Source: Vreelandella massiliensis
GTDB lineage: Bacteria; Pseudomonadota; Gammaproteobacteria; Pseudomonadales; Halomonadaceae
Assembly (NCBI RefSeq): GCF_900155385.1
Contig: NZ_LT699744.1
Coordinates: 792,012-856,011 of the forward strand
DNA length: 64,000 bases
Direction of reading: 5' to 3'
The position numbers and the translations under genes were made by a program. Of this stretch, positions 49,911 to 57,765 are shown piece by piece. The notes below the pieces were generated by a model. It made no database searches. It saw only the letters and a list, made by a program, of their open reading frames with translations, and was not told the origin of the DNA. Positions within the stretch are counted from its first letter, which is position 1; the number at the start of each line of letters is the position of its first letter.

Positions 49911-50816
49911 ATGCAGCGACTCAACTACCGCCACCTTTTCTATTTCTGGCAGGTGGCCCGCAGCGGGCATCTGACTCGCAGCGCCGAACAGCTGCACATC
50001 TCCCAATCAGCGCTCTCCGCGCAGATCCAGCAGCTTGAACGCAGCATGGAGGTACAGCTCTTTGAGCGACGCGGGCGTACCCTACAGCTCACCGCCACAG
50101 GCCAGCGGGTGCTGGGCTACGCGGAGGAGATCTTCCGCAAGGGGGAGGAGCTGGAATCCATGCTGCGCCACGGTATCGAACCGGAGTTCCAGCAGCTGCG
50201 TATTGGCACCCTCTCAAGCATGTCGCGCAACTTCATCGACCAGTTCATCGCTCCGCTGCTGCACGACTCGCGCGTGCGCTTTAGCCTGCATGCAGGGGCC
50301 ATGGCGCCGCTGCTCGACGGCCTGGCGCAGCACCGCTTCGACTTGATTCTCACCAACACCGCTGTCTCTGGCGACGACGGCGAACAGTCGTGGCAGGCGC
50401 AACTGCTCGACTGCCAGCCCCTGGCCATCGTCGGTCCGCCGCAGGGCCGTCCCGACGGTGACTTTCCCCACGGCTATGAAGGCTGGCGCTGGGTTCTACC
50501 GGGCGCGGGCAGCGAAATACGCGCCGCCTTCGACGGCTTTTGCAGCCTCCATCAGTACCGACCGGACGTGCTGGCCGAAGTCGATGATATGGCCATGCTC
50601 CGCCTGCTCGCGCGCGACAGCGGCGCCCTCGCTCTCCTCCCCGAAGTCGTTGCCCACGACGAAATCGCCAGTGGCATCCTGGTTCCCTACATGACGTTGC
50701 CCAACGTCCACGAATCCTTCTACGCTGTCACCGTCCGACGTCAGTTCATGCCCGACATCCTGCGGCGTCTCCTAGCGCGCGGCGACACCCTGAGCGAAGT
50801 GAGCGGCCTCTCGTAG
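49911..50816 (+). CDS. LysR-type regulator of dabBA
   Basis: Transcription factor of 301 aa. N-terminal winged helix-turn-helix, residues 3-62 (LNYRHLFYFWQVARSGHLTRSAEQL, then SQSALSAQIQQLE). The start is of the NhaR subgroup, and the effector domain runs from about 90. AGGAGG stands 5 nt before ATG 49911. Divergent placement from dabBA suggests it controls that operon, probably with a carbon- or pH-related effector. The link is inferred from layout. Confidence 0.88.
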   Translation: MQRLNYRHLFYFWQVARSGHLTRSAEQLHISQSALSAQIQQLERSMEVQLFERRGRTLQLTATGQRVLGYAEEIFRKGEELESMLRHGIEPEFQQLRIGTLSSMSRNFIDQFIAPLLHDSRVRFSLHAGAMAPLLDGLAQHRFDLILTNTAVSGDDGEQSWQAQLLDCQPLAIVGPPQGRPDGDFPHGYEGWRWVLPGAGSEIRAAFDGFCSLHQYRPDVLAEVDDMAMLRLLARDSGALALLPEVVAHDEIASGILVPYMTLPNVHESFYAVTVRRQFMPDILRRLLARGDTLSEVSGLS

Positions 50817-50977
50817 GCAACGCCGTGTCATCTGCTGGAGAAACATGCCCTGAACCGGCAGCTGTAGCAGGCTTTATGCAGCGCTTCCCTAGTGGTAGGC
50901 ATACATTCTGGCTGAGTGGTTAAACAGAATTTTTATACCGTTATCTTGAAATTTAGGTAGTGGCAGCATCGCTTTAG

Positions 50978-52333
50978 CTATACCTTCGTCAAAATTGTCT
51001 CTTTCGATGCCCGTTCGCGCTCTGCGTAGAGTGATAGCTCGTCAGTTACCGGAGCACCCAACGCGTCTTCAAAAGCATCACGATTCGCGTTACCCGCGTA
51101 GGCTTCATTCTGTTTTCCTCCCAGGTTTGATTGAAAAATGCCCGCAGCGCTCACCGGCAAGAAGTCTTCATAAGTAATGGGCCGGGCTTCAACTCGGCCT
51201 TGTTCGATCAATGCCTCAATATCGGTATCGAGATGATTTTGAGCGACTTGCCCCTTCTCGGTCAGATGATAGTGAAAATACGCCAAACCCTCCTGGCGCA
51301 TTGCCTCATAGTTATCAGGGAACGTGGAAAATACGCTTTGCATTACCGCTTGGTGGGCATCGTTATCCAGCCCAACGGTTTGCTTTCGAGCTTCATTAAG
51401 CAACTGGTCATAAAGCGCACGCCCTTTCGGCGTTAGCGCCACACCACGCTGCTCAATTTCGCCAAAGCGAGCGGTGTGGGTGCCTTGCTCGTCACCGGCA
51501 AAGCGTATCGATTCTTCTAACGCTTTAAAGCTGGTTTGACGCAGCAAAATAGGGCACTCACGGCGCGGAGGCCCTTCAATGACGGCCTTCGGGTTCATGC
51601 CCATCTCCGCCATGCGGCGCTGTACTTCGTCAATATTCAGAGTTCGCGGCGTCAGGTGATTAATATGCGGCCCACGAAAGCACACCACATCGGCAATCAA
51701 GCGGTGCTCATCATGCAGCGCATGATAGGTAGCCAAGTCAACGGTCGCATCCTGGTGCCAACGGAAGGTTTCCAGGGCTTCTTTCACGAACCGGTCGGCC
51801 TCTTCGCGGGTTAACCCACCCTGAGTCTCATGACGCTCGACAAGCGCGCGCGCTCCTGGGGTAAAAATATCGCGCTTTGCCAGAATTTCTTCTGAACGCT
51901 GGCGCAGGGCCTTGCTTTCAATGAGCTCTAAACGCAGTAGTGAGGTAAACACACGGAAAGGGTTCGTCGCCAGCGCATCATCGTCAATGGGCCGGAAGGC
52001 AGTTGAGTGAACGGGCACTCCCGCTTCAGATAGGTCGTAATAACCGACCGGATACATGCCCATTACGGCAAACAGGCGGCGAAGCATGGAAAGCTCTGCG
52101 GCAGTACCCACGCGAATTGCGCCGTGGCGCTCTACGCTCAAACGCGCCAAGTCACCTTGCGCTTCCAGGCGGCGATGCAGTTCAGGCTGCTGGCTAAGCG
52201 TTTCTTGGTTAACGCACTCGACAAGTTCAAGCAGCGTACCGTACTGCGGCACTTCCGCTTGATACATGGCCGACATAGCCTTAGAGAAACGGTCACGAAT
52301 ATCATTGGTTGAAAGATAGTTCGGTTGCGTCAT
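50978..52333 (-). CDS. 2-Oxoadipate dioxygenase/decarboxylase (HglS/YdcJ family)
   Basis: Non-haem iron enzyme of 451 aa in the DUF1338/YdcJ family, which converts 2-oxoadipate to D-2-hydroxyglutarate in lysine breakdown. The start STNDIRDRFSKAMSAMYQAEVPQYGTLL and the metal-site region GAIRVGT (His in ERHGAIR, about residue 70), RGPHINHLTPR (about 225) and EGPPRRECPILLRQTSFKA (about 253) are diagnostic; a late Glu (ITYEDFLPVSAAGIFQSNL) completes the site. Length is normal. AGAGG lies 9 nt before the start. It follows the OGFr-domain gene after 56 bp on the same strand. No other lysine genes are in the window. Confidence 0.88.
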   Translation of the reverse strand: MTQPNYLSTNDIRDRFSKAMSAMYQAEVPQYGTLLELVECVNQETLSQQPELHRRLEAQGDLARLSVERHGAIRVGTAAELSMLRRLFAVMGMYPVGYYDLSEAGVPVHSTAFRPIDDDALATNPFRVFTSLLRLELIESKALRQRSEEILAKRDIFTPGARALVERHETQGGLTREEADRFVKEALETFRWHQDATVDLATYHALHDEHRLIADVVCFRGPHINHLTPRTLNIDEVQRRMAEMGMNPKAVIEGPPRRECPILLRQTSFKALEESIRFAGDEQGTHTARFGEIEQRGVALTPKGRALYDQLLNEARKQTVGLDNDAHQAVMQSVFSTFPDNYEAMRQEGLAYFHYHLTEKGQVAQNHLDTDIEALIEQGRVEARPITYEDFLPVSAAGIFQSNLGGKQNEAYAGNANRDAFEDALGAPVTDELSLYAERERASKETILTKV

Positions 52334-52389
52334 TTCGTTGACCTCTCTTATAGGTAGGGCCTCGGATGATCAAATCCATCAGTTTCCTA

Positions 52390-52896
52390 TTAAAACGCAT
52401 CACGCCAATACGCCAAGGAGGTCTCGGACACCACGCCACGTTGAGTCCCGATGGTTATCACCGCGTCCTGGAAAGCGCGCGCCAGCGTCTCTTGGTGACA
52501 AAGGGCCAGCGAGCGGATGATGCGGGTAATCCGCAAGTGATTATGCCCCCCGGCTTTGAGCCAGATGTGCGTCTGCATAGACAGCGACGGCCCGGCGACG
52601 ATGGTATCGCCGCGACGCTCTAGGCCAAAGAAATCCAGCATCACAGCCAGCGAGCGTTGTTGATGCTCGCGCATCGTGGTGTCTTCTTTAAAAGCGGCTT
52701 GTACCGCCGGCGTCAACACAGGCGCAAAGGCATTGAACCGACTAGCTTCCGGAATGGGAAACAGCCACTGAATGTAGTCGTGGGTGTGCTCTAGCCAAAA
52801 CGGCGACAGCGCCCAGAGGTCCGTTATCATACGGCCCTGATGGTCGGGCGCTTCGCCTCGGTAAAACGCGATCAAACGGGTGTCATTTTGCATCAT
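52390..52896 (-). CDS. OGFr-domain protein
   Basis: Protein of 168 aa containing the opioid growth factor receptor conserved region, seen from LIAFYRGEAPDHQGRMITD and HDYIQWLFPIPEASRFN (about residues 8-55). The domain is found in animals and in scattered bacteria, where its function is unknown. The rest is helical. Two ATG codons (52896, 52893) both fit GAGG upstream. It probably shares a transcript with the hglS-type gene after it. A preceding minus-strand frame of about 30 codons (ending AYTHSPDVPVATQRKEAA) stops in TGA overlapping its start and may be the tail of a lost gene. Confidence 0.8.
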   Translation of the reverse strand: MMQNDTRLIAFYRGEAPDHQGRMITDLWALSPFWLEHTHDYIQWLFPIPEASRFNAFAPVLTPAVQAAFKEDTTMREHQQRSLAVMLDFFGLERRGDTIVAGPSLSMQTHIWLKAGGHNHLRITRIIRSLALCHQETLARAFQDAVITIGTQRGVVSETSLAYWRDAF

Positions 52897-52987
52897 GCTG
52901 CCTCTTTGCGTTGAGTGGCCACTGGCACGTCGGGCGAATGGGTGTAGGCCACCAGTTCACTCGAACTGCCTGGTGCCCCGGCTGAGA

Positions 52988-53110
52988 CTACACACCGTTC
53001 TCATGACGATAGCCCAAGGTCTCGAGCAAGGTAATCAAAGTGCCGTACTGACCGTGAACATCCCCGATGATGTCATAATGTGTCACGTCGTTCCGTGGAA
53101 GTGTGACCAT
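52988..53110 (-). pseudogene. Metallophosphatase N-terminal fragment
   Basis: A 40-codon frame from ATG 53110 that contains YDIIGDVHGQYGTLITLLETLGY, the first metal-binding motif (GDxHG) and following helix of PrpE/PPP-type metallophosphoesterases. The frame ends in TAG where the families continue with the GDRV/GDFIDRGP block. The remaining 200 or so residues are absent; downstream bases read into an unrelated frame. It is a truncated remnant, probably cut by a deletion that brought it next to the OGFr-domain gene. Confidence 0.7.
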
Positions 53111-53398
53111 GCATTCCCTTCTGCGTCAGTAGAAGAGACAGTGTGGCAGGTCGATGCGACATTAAGCGTCGCACAGGCGAGATAAGCTACGCTTGAATTT
53201 TGTGCGTGTGATCATGATGCGCAGCATACGTGGTTTGAACGCCTATGATCGCTTGTGGGGCACCCGAGTATCCGCCTGATTGAGGCTTATGTGTAAGACA
53301 TGGAGTGGCTGTGGCCGCAACGAGGTTGTGGTAAGTGATACTGAGAGCTAGATGTCGCTGGTTGCTGCTCTCGCATGGAACCCATGGGAGCTATAACG

Positions 53399-53438
53399 AA
53401 AAACCGCCACTCGGCATGACCCGTAAGCGGCGGTTTTT
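53399..53438 (-). terminator. Terminator behind tRNA-Pro
   Basis: AAAAACCGCC (53399-53408) and GGCGGTTTTT (53429-53438) are exact inverse complements around a 20-nt loop. On the minus strand the stem ends in a U run 12 nt after the tRNA CCA end, fitting Rho-independent termination of the tRNA transcript. It is symmetrical and could also work for plus-strand transcription. The 288 bp to its left (53111-53398) hold no recognisable gene. Confidence 0.8.
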
Positions 53439-53449
53439 ATTGAATATTC

Positions 53450-53526
53450 TGGTCGGAGCGACAGGATTCGAACCTGCGACCTTTGCAACCCCATTGCAAC
53501 GCGCTACCAAGCTGCGCCACGCTCCG
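53450..53526 (-). tRNA. tRNA-Pro (anticodon GGG)
   Basis: 77 nt including encoded CCA. The acceptor stem CGGAGCG/CGCTCCG is perfect, the D-arm contains AGCTTGGTAGC, the anticodon stem TTGCA/TGCAA encloses the loop ATGGGGT with anticodon GGG, and the T-arm has GGTTCGAATCC. Reads Pro codon CCC (and CCU by wobble). Confidence 0.97.
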
Positions 53527-53571
53527 ACTGGGCCTTGTGGTACTGCGTAATAGCGCCTCAAGACGGTGCGT

Positions 53572-53600
53572 ATACTAGCGGTTTACGGAGCAAATGAAAA
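53572..53600 (-). promoter_or_regulatory. Probable tRNA-Pro promoter
   Basis: On the minus strand TTTTCA (53595-53600) and TAGTAT (53572-53577) are spaced by 17 bp and lie about 45 nt before the tRNA 5' end. No GC-rich discriminator is evident. Confidence 0.35.
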
Positions 53601-53690
53601 GCCCATTTTCGCTTCTTTTCAATCGCTTGGATTTACCGGTGGCGTGAATGCTAAAGTGAGTGCTTATATCCACACGCTACAAGGGGATTT

Positions 53691-55319
53691 ATGTATTATC
53701 GCCAAGCCAAATCCGGGTGGTTAAAGGGAATGAACCCAAGGGTGACGATCATCGCGATCGCCATCATTATTGTAGCGCTGGTTTACGGTGCGTTTTTTAC
53801 CGCAAGGCTGGAGGTAGGGCTTGCGGTAATGCGAGCGGTGTTAAATCCGTTTCTGGAGTGGTATTACGTGCTGTTGGTGGCCTTTTTGCTCTTTTTTATG
53901 ATCTGGTTGGGCACCGGGCGGTATAAAAAGGTGCGCTTGGGCGGCGATTACGAGCAGCCCGAGTTCACGTTCTTTTCTTGGGTCTCGATGCTGTTTGCCG
54001 CAGGTACCGGGGTGGGCATTCTGTTCTGGGCCGTGGCGCAACCTATTATGCAGTTTCAGGGCAACCCTTTTATCGAAGAGGGCATGACACCGGATGCCGC
54101 GCGCGTTGCCATGCGGTTGACGTACTTTCATTGGGGCCTCAATGGCTGGGCGATTTTTTCGTTTGTCGCGCTGGTGCTGGCGTACTTTACTTATCGGCAT
54201 AAGTTGCCGCTCACGGTTCGTTCTGGCTTGGAACCCATCCTGGGGGAGAGAAACCACGGCGTCATGGGAGATGCGGTGGATTTACTCGCCGTGTTCGGCA
54301 CGGTGTTTGGGATTGCCACGACCCTGGGGCTGGGTGTACAGCAGATGAATGCGGGATTTAGCGCGGTGCTTGGCTGGGAGGCCGACATGACACTGCAGTT
54401 GGTGATTACCGCAGTGATTATGTCGATCGCAACGTTCTCTGTGGTGTCGGGGGTTAAGCGCGGCGTGCGTGTGTTGTCGGAGGCGAACTTCTGGCTGAGC
54501 ATTGCCGTGGTGGTATTCCTGCTTCTATTTGGCCCCACCCAGTACTTGTTCGGTATTACCATCGAATCGGCGGGCGACTATATTCAAAACCTTTTTAGTA
54601 TGTCGTTTCATACCAACGCCACGATCGATGATGGCTGGCAGTCCGAGTGGACGGTATTCTTCTGGGGCTGGTGGCTGGCGTGGTCGCCGTTTGTGGGGAT
54701 GTTTATTGCCCGGGTTTCCCGCGGCCGCACGTTTCGTGAGTTTGTCATGGGCGTGCTGCTAGTGCCGACGTTGATCACCGTGGTGTGGATTGGCCTTTTT
54801 GGCGGTACCGCGCTCTACCACGAGCTGTTTGGCAATGGCGGCATTATCGCGGCGGTGGATAACGATGTGGCGTCGGCGCTGTTTGCCACTGTGGCGAGCA
54901 TGGACCTTGGCATGGCGGGAACGGCCGTTTCTGCGGCACTGGTGGTGTTGATCGCCACTTACTTGATTACATCTGCTAATGCCGGGACGCTGGTGATCAA
55001 TACGATTCTCTCCGGCGGTGATCCCGAGCCACCCACGGCACACCGGATTCTTTGGGGTGTGGTGCTCGGGCTTTTGACCTCTGTCTTGCTGTTAGCAGGC
55101 GGGCTGGAAACGCTGCAATCCGCAGTCATTATGGCGGCGCTGCCGTTTTCGGCCATCATCGTGTTGATGATGGTTGGCCTGCTAAAAGCGTTACACCGCG
55201 AACGCTACGCTGCCCGTACGGGTGAGCGCGCGGAAGCACCGCGCGAGCCGTGGGTGGATCTGGACGATGCCGGTAGCACGCCGACCCCCGTGAGTATCGG
55301 CGAACGCAACCTCGACTAG
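53691..55319 (+). CDS. BCCT family osmolyte/betaine transporter
   Basis: Inner-membrane transporter of 542 aa, betaine/carnitine/choline family, with about 12 helices. The family motifs are present: GTGVGILFWAVAQP near residue 105 and the aromatic WTVFFWGWWLAWSPFVGMFIARVSRGRTFREF near 320. Likely imports glycine betaine or another quaternary amine with Na+ for osmoprotection; the short cytosolic C-terminus argues against the long osmosensing tail of BetP. AAGGGG lies just before ATG 53691. It ends 15 nt from the convergent ppnN stop. It may instead import choline or carnitine. Confidence 0.92.
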   Translation: MYYRQAKSGWLKGMNPRVTIIAIAIIIVALVYGAFFTARLEVGLAVMRAVLNPFLEWYYVLLVAFLLFFMIWLGTGRYKKVRLGGDYEQPEFTFFSWVSMLFAAGTGVGILFWAVAQPIMQFQGNPFIEEGMTPDAARVAMRLTYFHWGLNGWAIFSFVALVLAYFTYRHKLPLTVRSGLEPILGERNHGVMGDAVDLLAVFGTVFGIATTLGLGVQQMNAGFSAVLGWEADMTLQLVITAVIMSIATFSVVSGVKRGVRVLSEANFWLSIAVVVFLLLFGPTQYLFGITIESAGDYIQNLFSMSFHTNATIDDGWQSEWTVFFWGWWLAWSPFVGMFIARVSRGRTFREFVMGVLLVPTLITVVWIGLFGGTALYHELFGNGGIIAAVDNDVASALFATVASMDLGMAGTAVSAALVVLIATYLITSANAGTLVINTILSGGDPEPPTAHRILWGVVLGLLTSVLLLAGGLETLQSAVIMAALPFSAIIVLMMVGLLKALHRERYAARTGERAEAPREPWVDLDDAGSTPTPVSIGERNLD

Positions 55320-55334
55320 ATGTTAGTAGGCGCG

Positions 55335-56717
55335 TTAATTGAGCACGTAGCAGGGCGTATAGGGCTCTCCATCGAGCTTCATGCGCCCTTGTGCGACAAA
55401 CGATGTCAGCAGTGCATCCAGTCGGCGCATGAGTTCAGGAGCGGCGGTCAGCTCGAATGGGCCGTGGGCCTCGATGGCGCGGATGCCTTGCTCTTTCACG
55501 TTGCCCGAGACAATCCCCGAAAAAGCGCGGCGAAGATTGGCGGCAAGCTCATGGGTGGGTTGATCGCTGTCGAGCTTAAGCGCACGCATGGCGGCGTGAG
55601 TGGGATCAAACGGGGCTTGAAAATCCCGCGCCACGGTTAAGCGCCAGTTGTAGTAGAAGGCGTCTTGATGGGTGCGGCGAAATTCGGTGACTTCATCTAC
55701 CCCGCGGCGCATGCGGCGCGCGACCTCGACCGGGTCACCGGTGATGATGGTGTAATAGCCACGCACCTCCTCGCCTAGGGTATAGACCAAGAACTCATCG
55801 ATTTTATTGAAGTAATCCGCTGAATTCGCTGGGCCAGTGAGGATCAGCGGGAAGGGGATATCGACGTTACTGGGGTGGAGCAGAATGCCCAGCAGATAGA
55901 GAATTTCCTCCGCCGTCCCTACGCCACCGGGGAAGACGATAATGCCGTGGCCTAGGCGCACAAAGGCTTCCAGGCGCTTTTCAATATCTGGCATGACGAC
56001 GAGTTCATTGACGATAGGGTTAGGCGCTTCGGCGGCAATAATCCCGGGTTCCGATATGCCCAGGTAGCGGCTGTTATCGCGGCGCTGCTTGGCGTGGGCG
56101 ACATTAGCCCCTTTCATGGGACCTTTCATCGCGCCGGGGCCGCAGCCGGTGCAAATATCCAGGTCGCGCAGCCCTAAGTGGTACCCGACGTCCTTGGTGT
56201 ATTCGTACTCTTCGCGGCCGATAGAGTGTCCGCCCCAACATACCACTAAGCTTGGATCGCGGCCGGGTTTTAAAGTGCCGGCCTTACGCAGAATGTGGAA
56301 CACGGCGTTGGTGGTGCCGTCGCCGGTGGTGAGGTCAAAGCGGTTGTGCTGCTGAATTTCATTGTAGACGTAGACAATATCGCGGATGACGGCCGAGAGG
56401 TGCTCGCGGATACCGCGAATCATGTGCCCGTCGACAAAAGCCTCCGCTGGCGCATTGGTGAGCTTCAGGCGAATGCCGCGATCCTGCTGCAGCACTTCAA
56501 TATCAAAATCTTTATACGCCTCCATGAGCGCCAGGCTGTCATCGGTTGGGTTGCCGCAGTTGAGGACCGCCAGCGCGCAACGGCGGAGCAGGTCGTGCAA
56601 GCCGCTTTTCGAGGTGCGGTGCAGCCTGTTCACTTCGTGCTGCGAAAGCACTTCGAGGCTACCTTCAGGAGAGATGATGCTCGACAGCGTCGGGCGCGGC
56701 TGGGGTATATGGCTCAT
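55335..56717 (-). CDS. ppnN: Pyrimidine/purine nucleotide 5'-monophosphate nucleosidase PpnN
   Basis: Cytosolic enzyme of 460 aa, YgdH/PpnN family, which hydrolyses nucleoside monophosphates to base and ribose 5-phosphate and is a (p)ppGpp target in E. coli. The LOG-type core has GGHSIGREEYEYTKDVGYHLGLRDLDICTGCGPGAMKGPM (split here across residues about 155-195) and the nucleotide site FPGGVGTAEEILYLLG near 270. The N-terminal and C-terminal extensions that mark PpnN as against small LOG proteins are complete. It stands alone, divergent from the lysR gene at 56860. Confidence 0.93.
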   Translation of the reverse strand: MSHIPQPRPTLSSIISPEGSLEVLSQHEVNRLHRTSKSGLHDLLRRCALAVLNCGNPTDDSLALMEAYKDFDIEVLQQDRGIRLKLTNAPAEAFVDGHMIRGIREHLSAVIRDIVYVYNEIQQHNRFDLTTGDGTTNAVFHILRKAGTLKPGRDPSLVVCWGGHSIGREEYEYTKDVGYHLGLRDLDICTGCGPGAMKGPMKGANVAHAKQRRDNSRYLGISEPGIIAAEAPNPIVNELVVMPDIEKRLEAFVRLGHGIIVFPGGVGTAEEILYLLGILLHPSNVDIPFPLILTGPANSADYFNKIDEFLVYTLGEEVRGYYTIITGDPVEVARRMRRGVDEVTEFRRTHQDAFYYNWRLTVARDFQAPFDPTHAAMRALKLDSDQPTHELAANLRRAFSGIVSGNVKEQGIRAIEAHGPFELTAAPELMRRLDALLTSFVAQGRMKLDGEPYTPCYVLN

Positions 56718-56859
56718 AAGGGGCTATTCGTCCTAGGCTGGTTCGACTGGCAGGCGAAATATTACCACGAGGCTTGGCGGGATACAGCGGCGGGGGCGAG
56801 GTGAGCTCGCATGTGTGCTAATATAGCGCCGCTTACCTCGTCACACTCTGGCTCTTGCT

Positions 56860-57765
56860 ATGTTTAATGCGCACTACTTTCGTACTTACATCACGCTGGT
56901 AGAAACGGGCAGTTTTACCCGCACCGCGCAGCGGCTGGAGATGACCCAACCAGGCGTCAGCCAGCATATTCGCAAGCTGGAAACCTACCTAGGCAAGACG
57001 TTGCTGGAGCGCCAAGGGCGGCGCTTCACTCTCACCGAAGCCGGACGGCGCGCTTACGATTATGCGCTCAAGCTCTTCGCCGAGCACGAACAGTTTCGTC
57101 ACGGATTGGATGACGATTCGCTAGACAGTGGGGAGTGCCGTATCGCCTCGCCGGGCAGCGTCGGGTTGATGTTCTACCCCTACATTTTGGGTCAGCAGCA
57201 AATGCGGCCCAATCTGACCGTTAACTACAGCTTCGCCTTCAACCATGAAATCGTCACCGATTTGATCCATGGCCGTTACGATATTGGCATTGTGACGGAG
57301 GCGGTGAAGCATACCGAGCTAAGCTGTGCGATTTGGCATAAAGAGCCGCTATGCTTGGTGGTGCCCGCCGATTTTGCTGGCAGCACGCTCTCGGATCTGA
57401 TGGGGATTGGCTTTATCAACTATTATGACGGCATCAACCAAGCCACGGCGCTGCTTCGAGAGAATTACCCCGATGAGTTTCGCTCAATGGCGCACTTTCG
57501 CCACCAGGGGTTTACCAACGAAGTGAGCATGGTGCTGGATGCGGTCGCGCGGGGATTGGGTTTTACCGTGGTGTCTCGGCTGGTGCTGGAAACCTCTCCC
57601 TGGCAGCGTCAGGTCAAGGAGCTTAGCCTGGCCAATGCCGTGGACGAGGTGCTGTATCTGGTACACCGCCGGGGCGTTACCTTGCCCAAACGCTATGAAA
57701 CGCTGCTCACGGGGTTCCGTGAGCAGCGCGGCCATGAAAAAGCCTACGAGAAAGCGCCCAATTAA
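56860..57765 (+). CDS. LysR-type transcriptional regulator
   Basis: Protein of 301 aa with an N-terminal winged helix-turn-helix (about 3-60, [20 protein letters not shown] then [13 protein letters not shown]) and a standard effector domain (from about 90, [17 protein letters not shown]). It is a separate subgroup from the dab regulator. Its last 4 nt overlap the end of gcvP on the other strand. Divergent neighbour is ppnN across 142 bp, which includes a TAATAT-like -10 (about 56820). Target unknown; gcv or ppnN are possible from position. Confidence 0.88.
   Translation: MFNAHYFRTYITLVETGSFTRTAQRLEMTQPGVSQHIRKLETYLGKTLLERQGRRFTLTEAGRRAYDYALKLFAEHEQFRHGLDDDSLDSGECRIASPGSVGLMFYPYILGQQQMRPNLTVNYSFAFNHEIVTDLIHGRYDIGIVTEAVKHTELSCAIWHKEPLCLVVPADFAGSTLSDLMGIGFINYYDGINQATALLRENYPDEFRSMAHFRHQGFTNEVSMVLDAVARGLGFTVVSRLVLETSPWQRQVKELSLANAVDEVLYLVHRRGVTLPKRYETLLTGFREQRGHEKAYEKAPN

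Noticed and set aside
52880..53185. 101-aa plus-strand gene
   Set aside because: It is antisense to the metallophosphatase remnant and the OGFr start and has no features of its own.
53335..53550. 71-aa plus-strand gene
   Set aside because: It covers the tRNA-Pro gene and its terminator; the apparent protein motif [10 protein letters not shown] is the T-arm and anticodon arm read in antisense.
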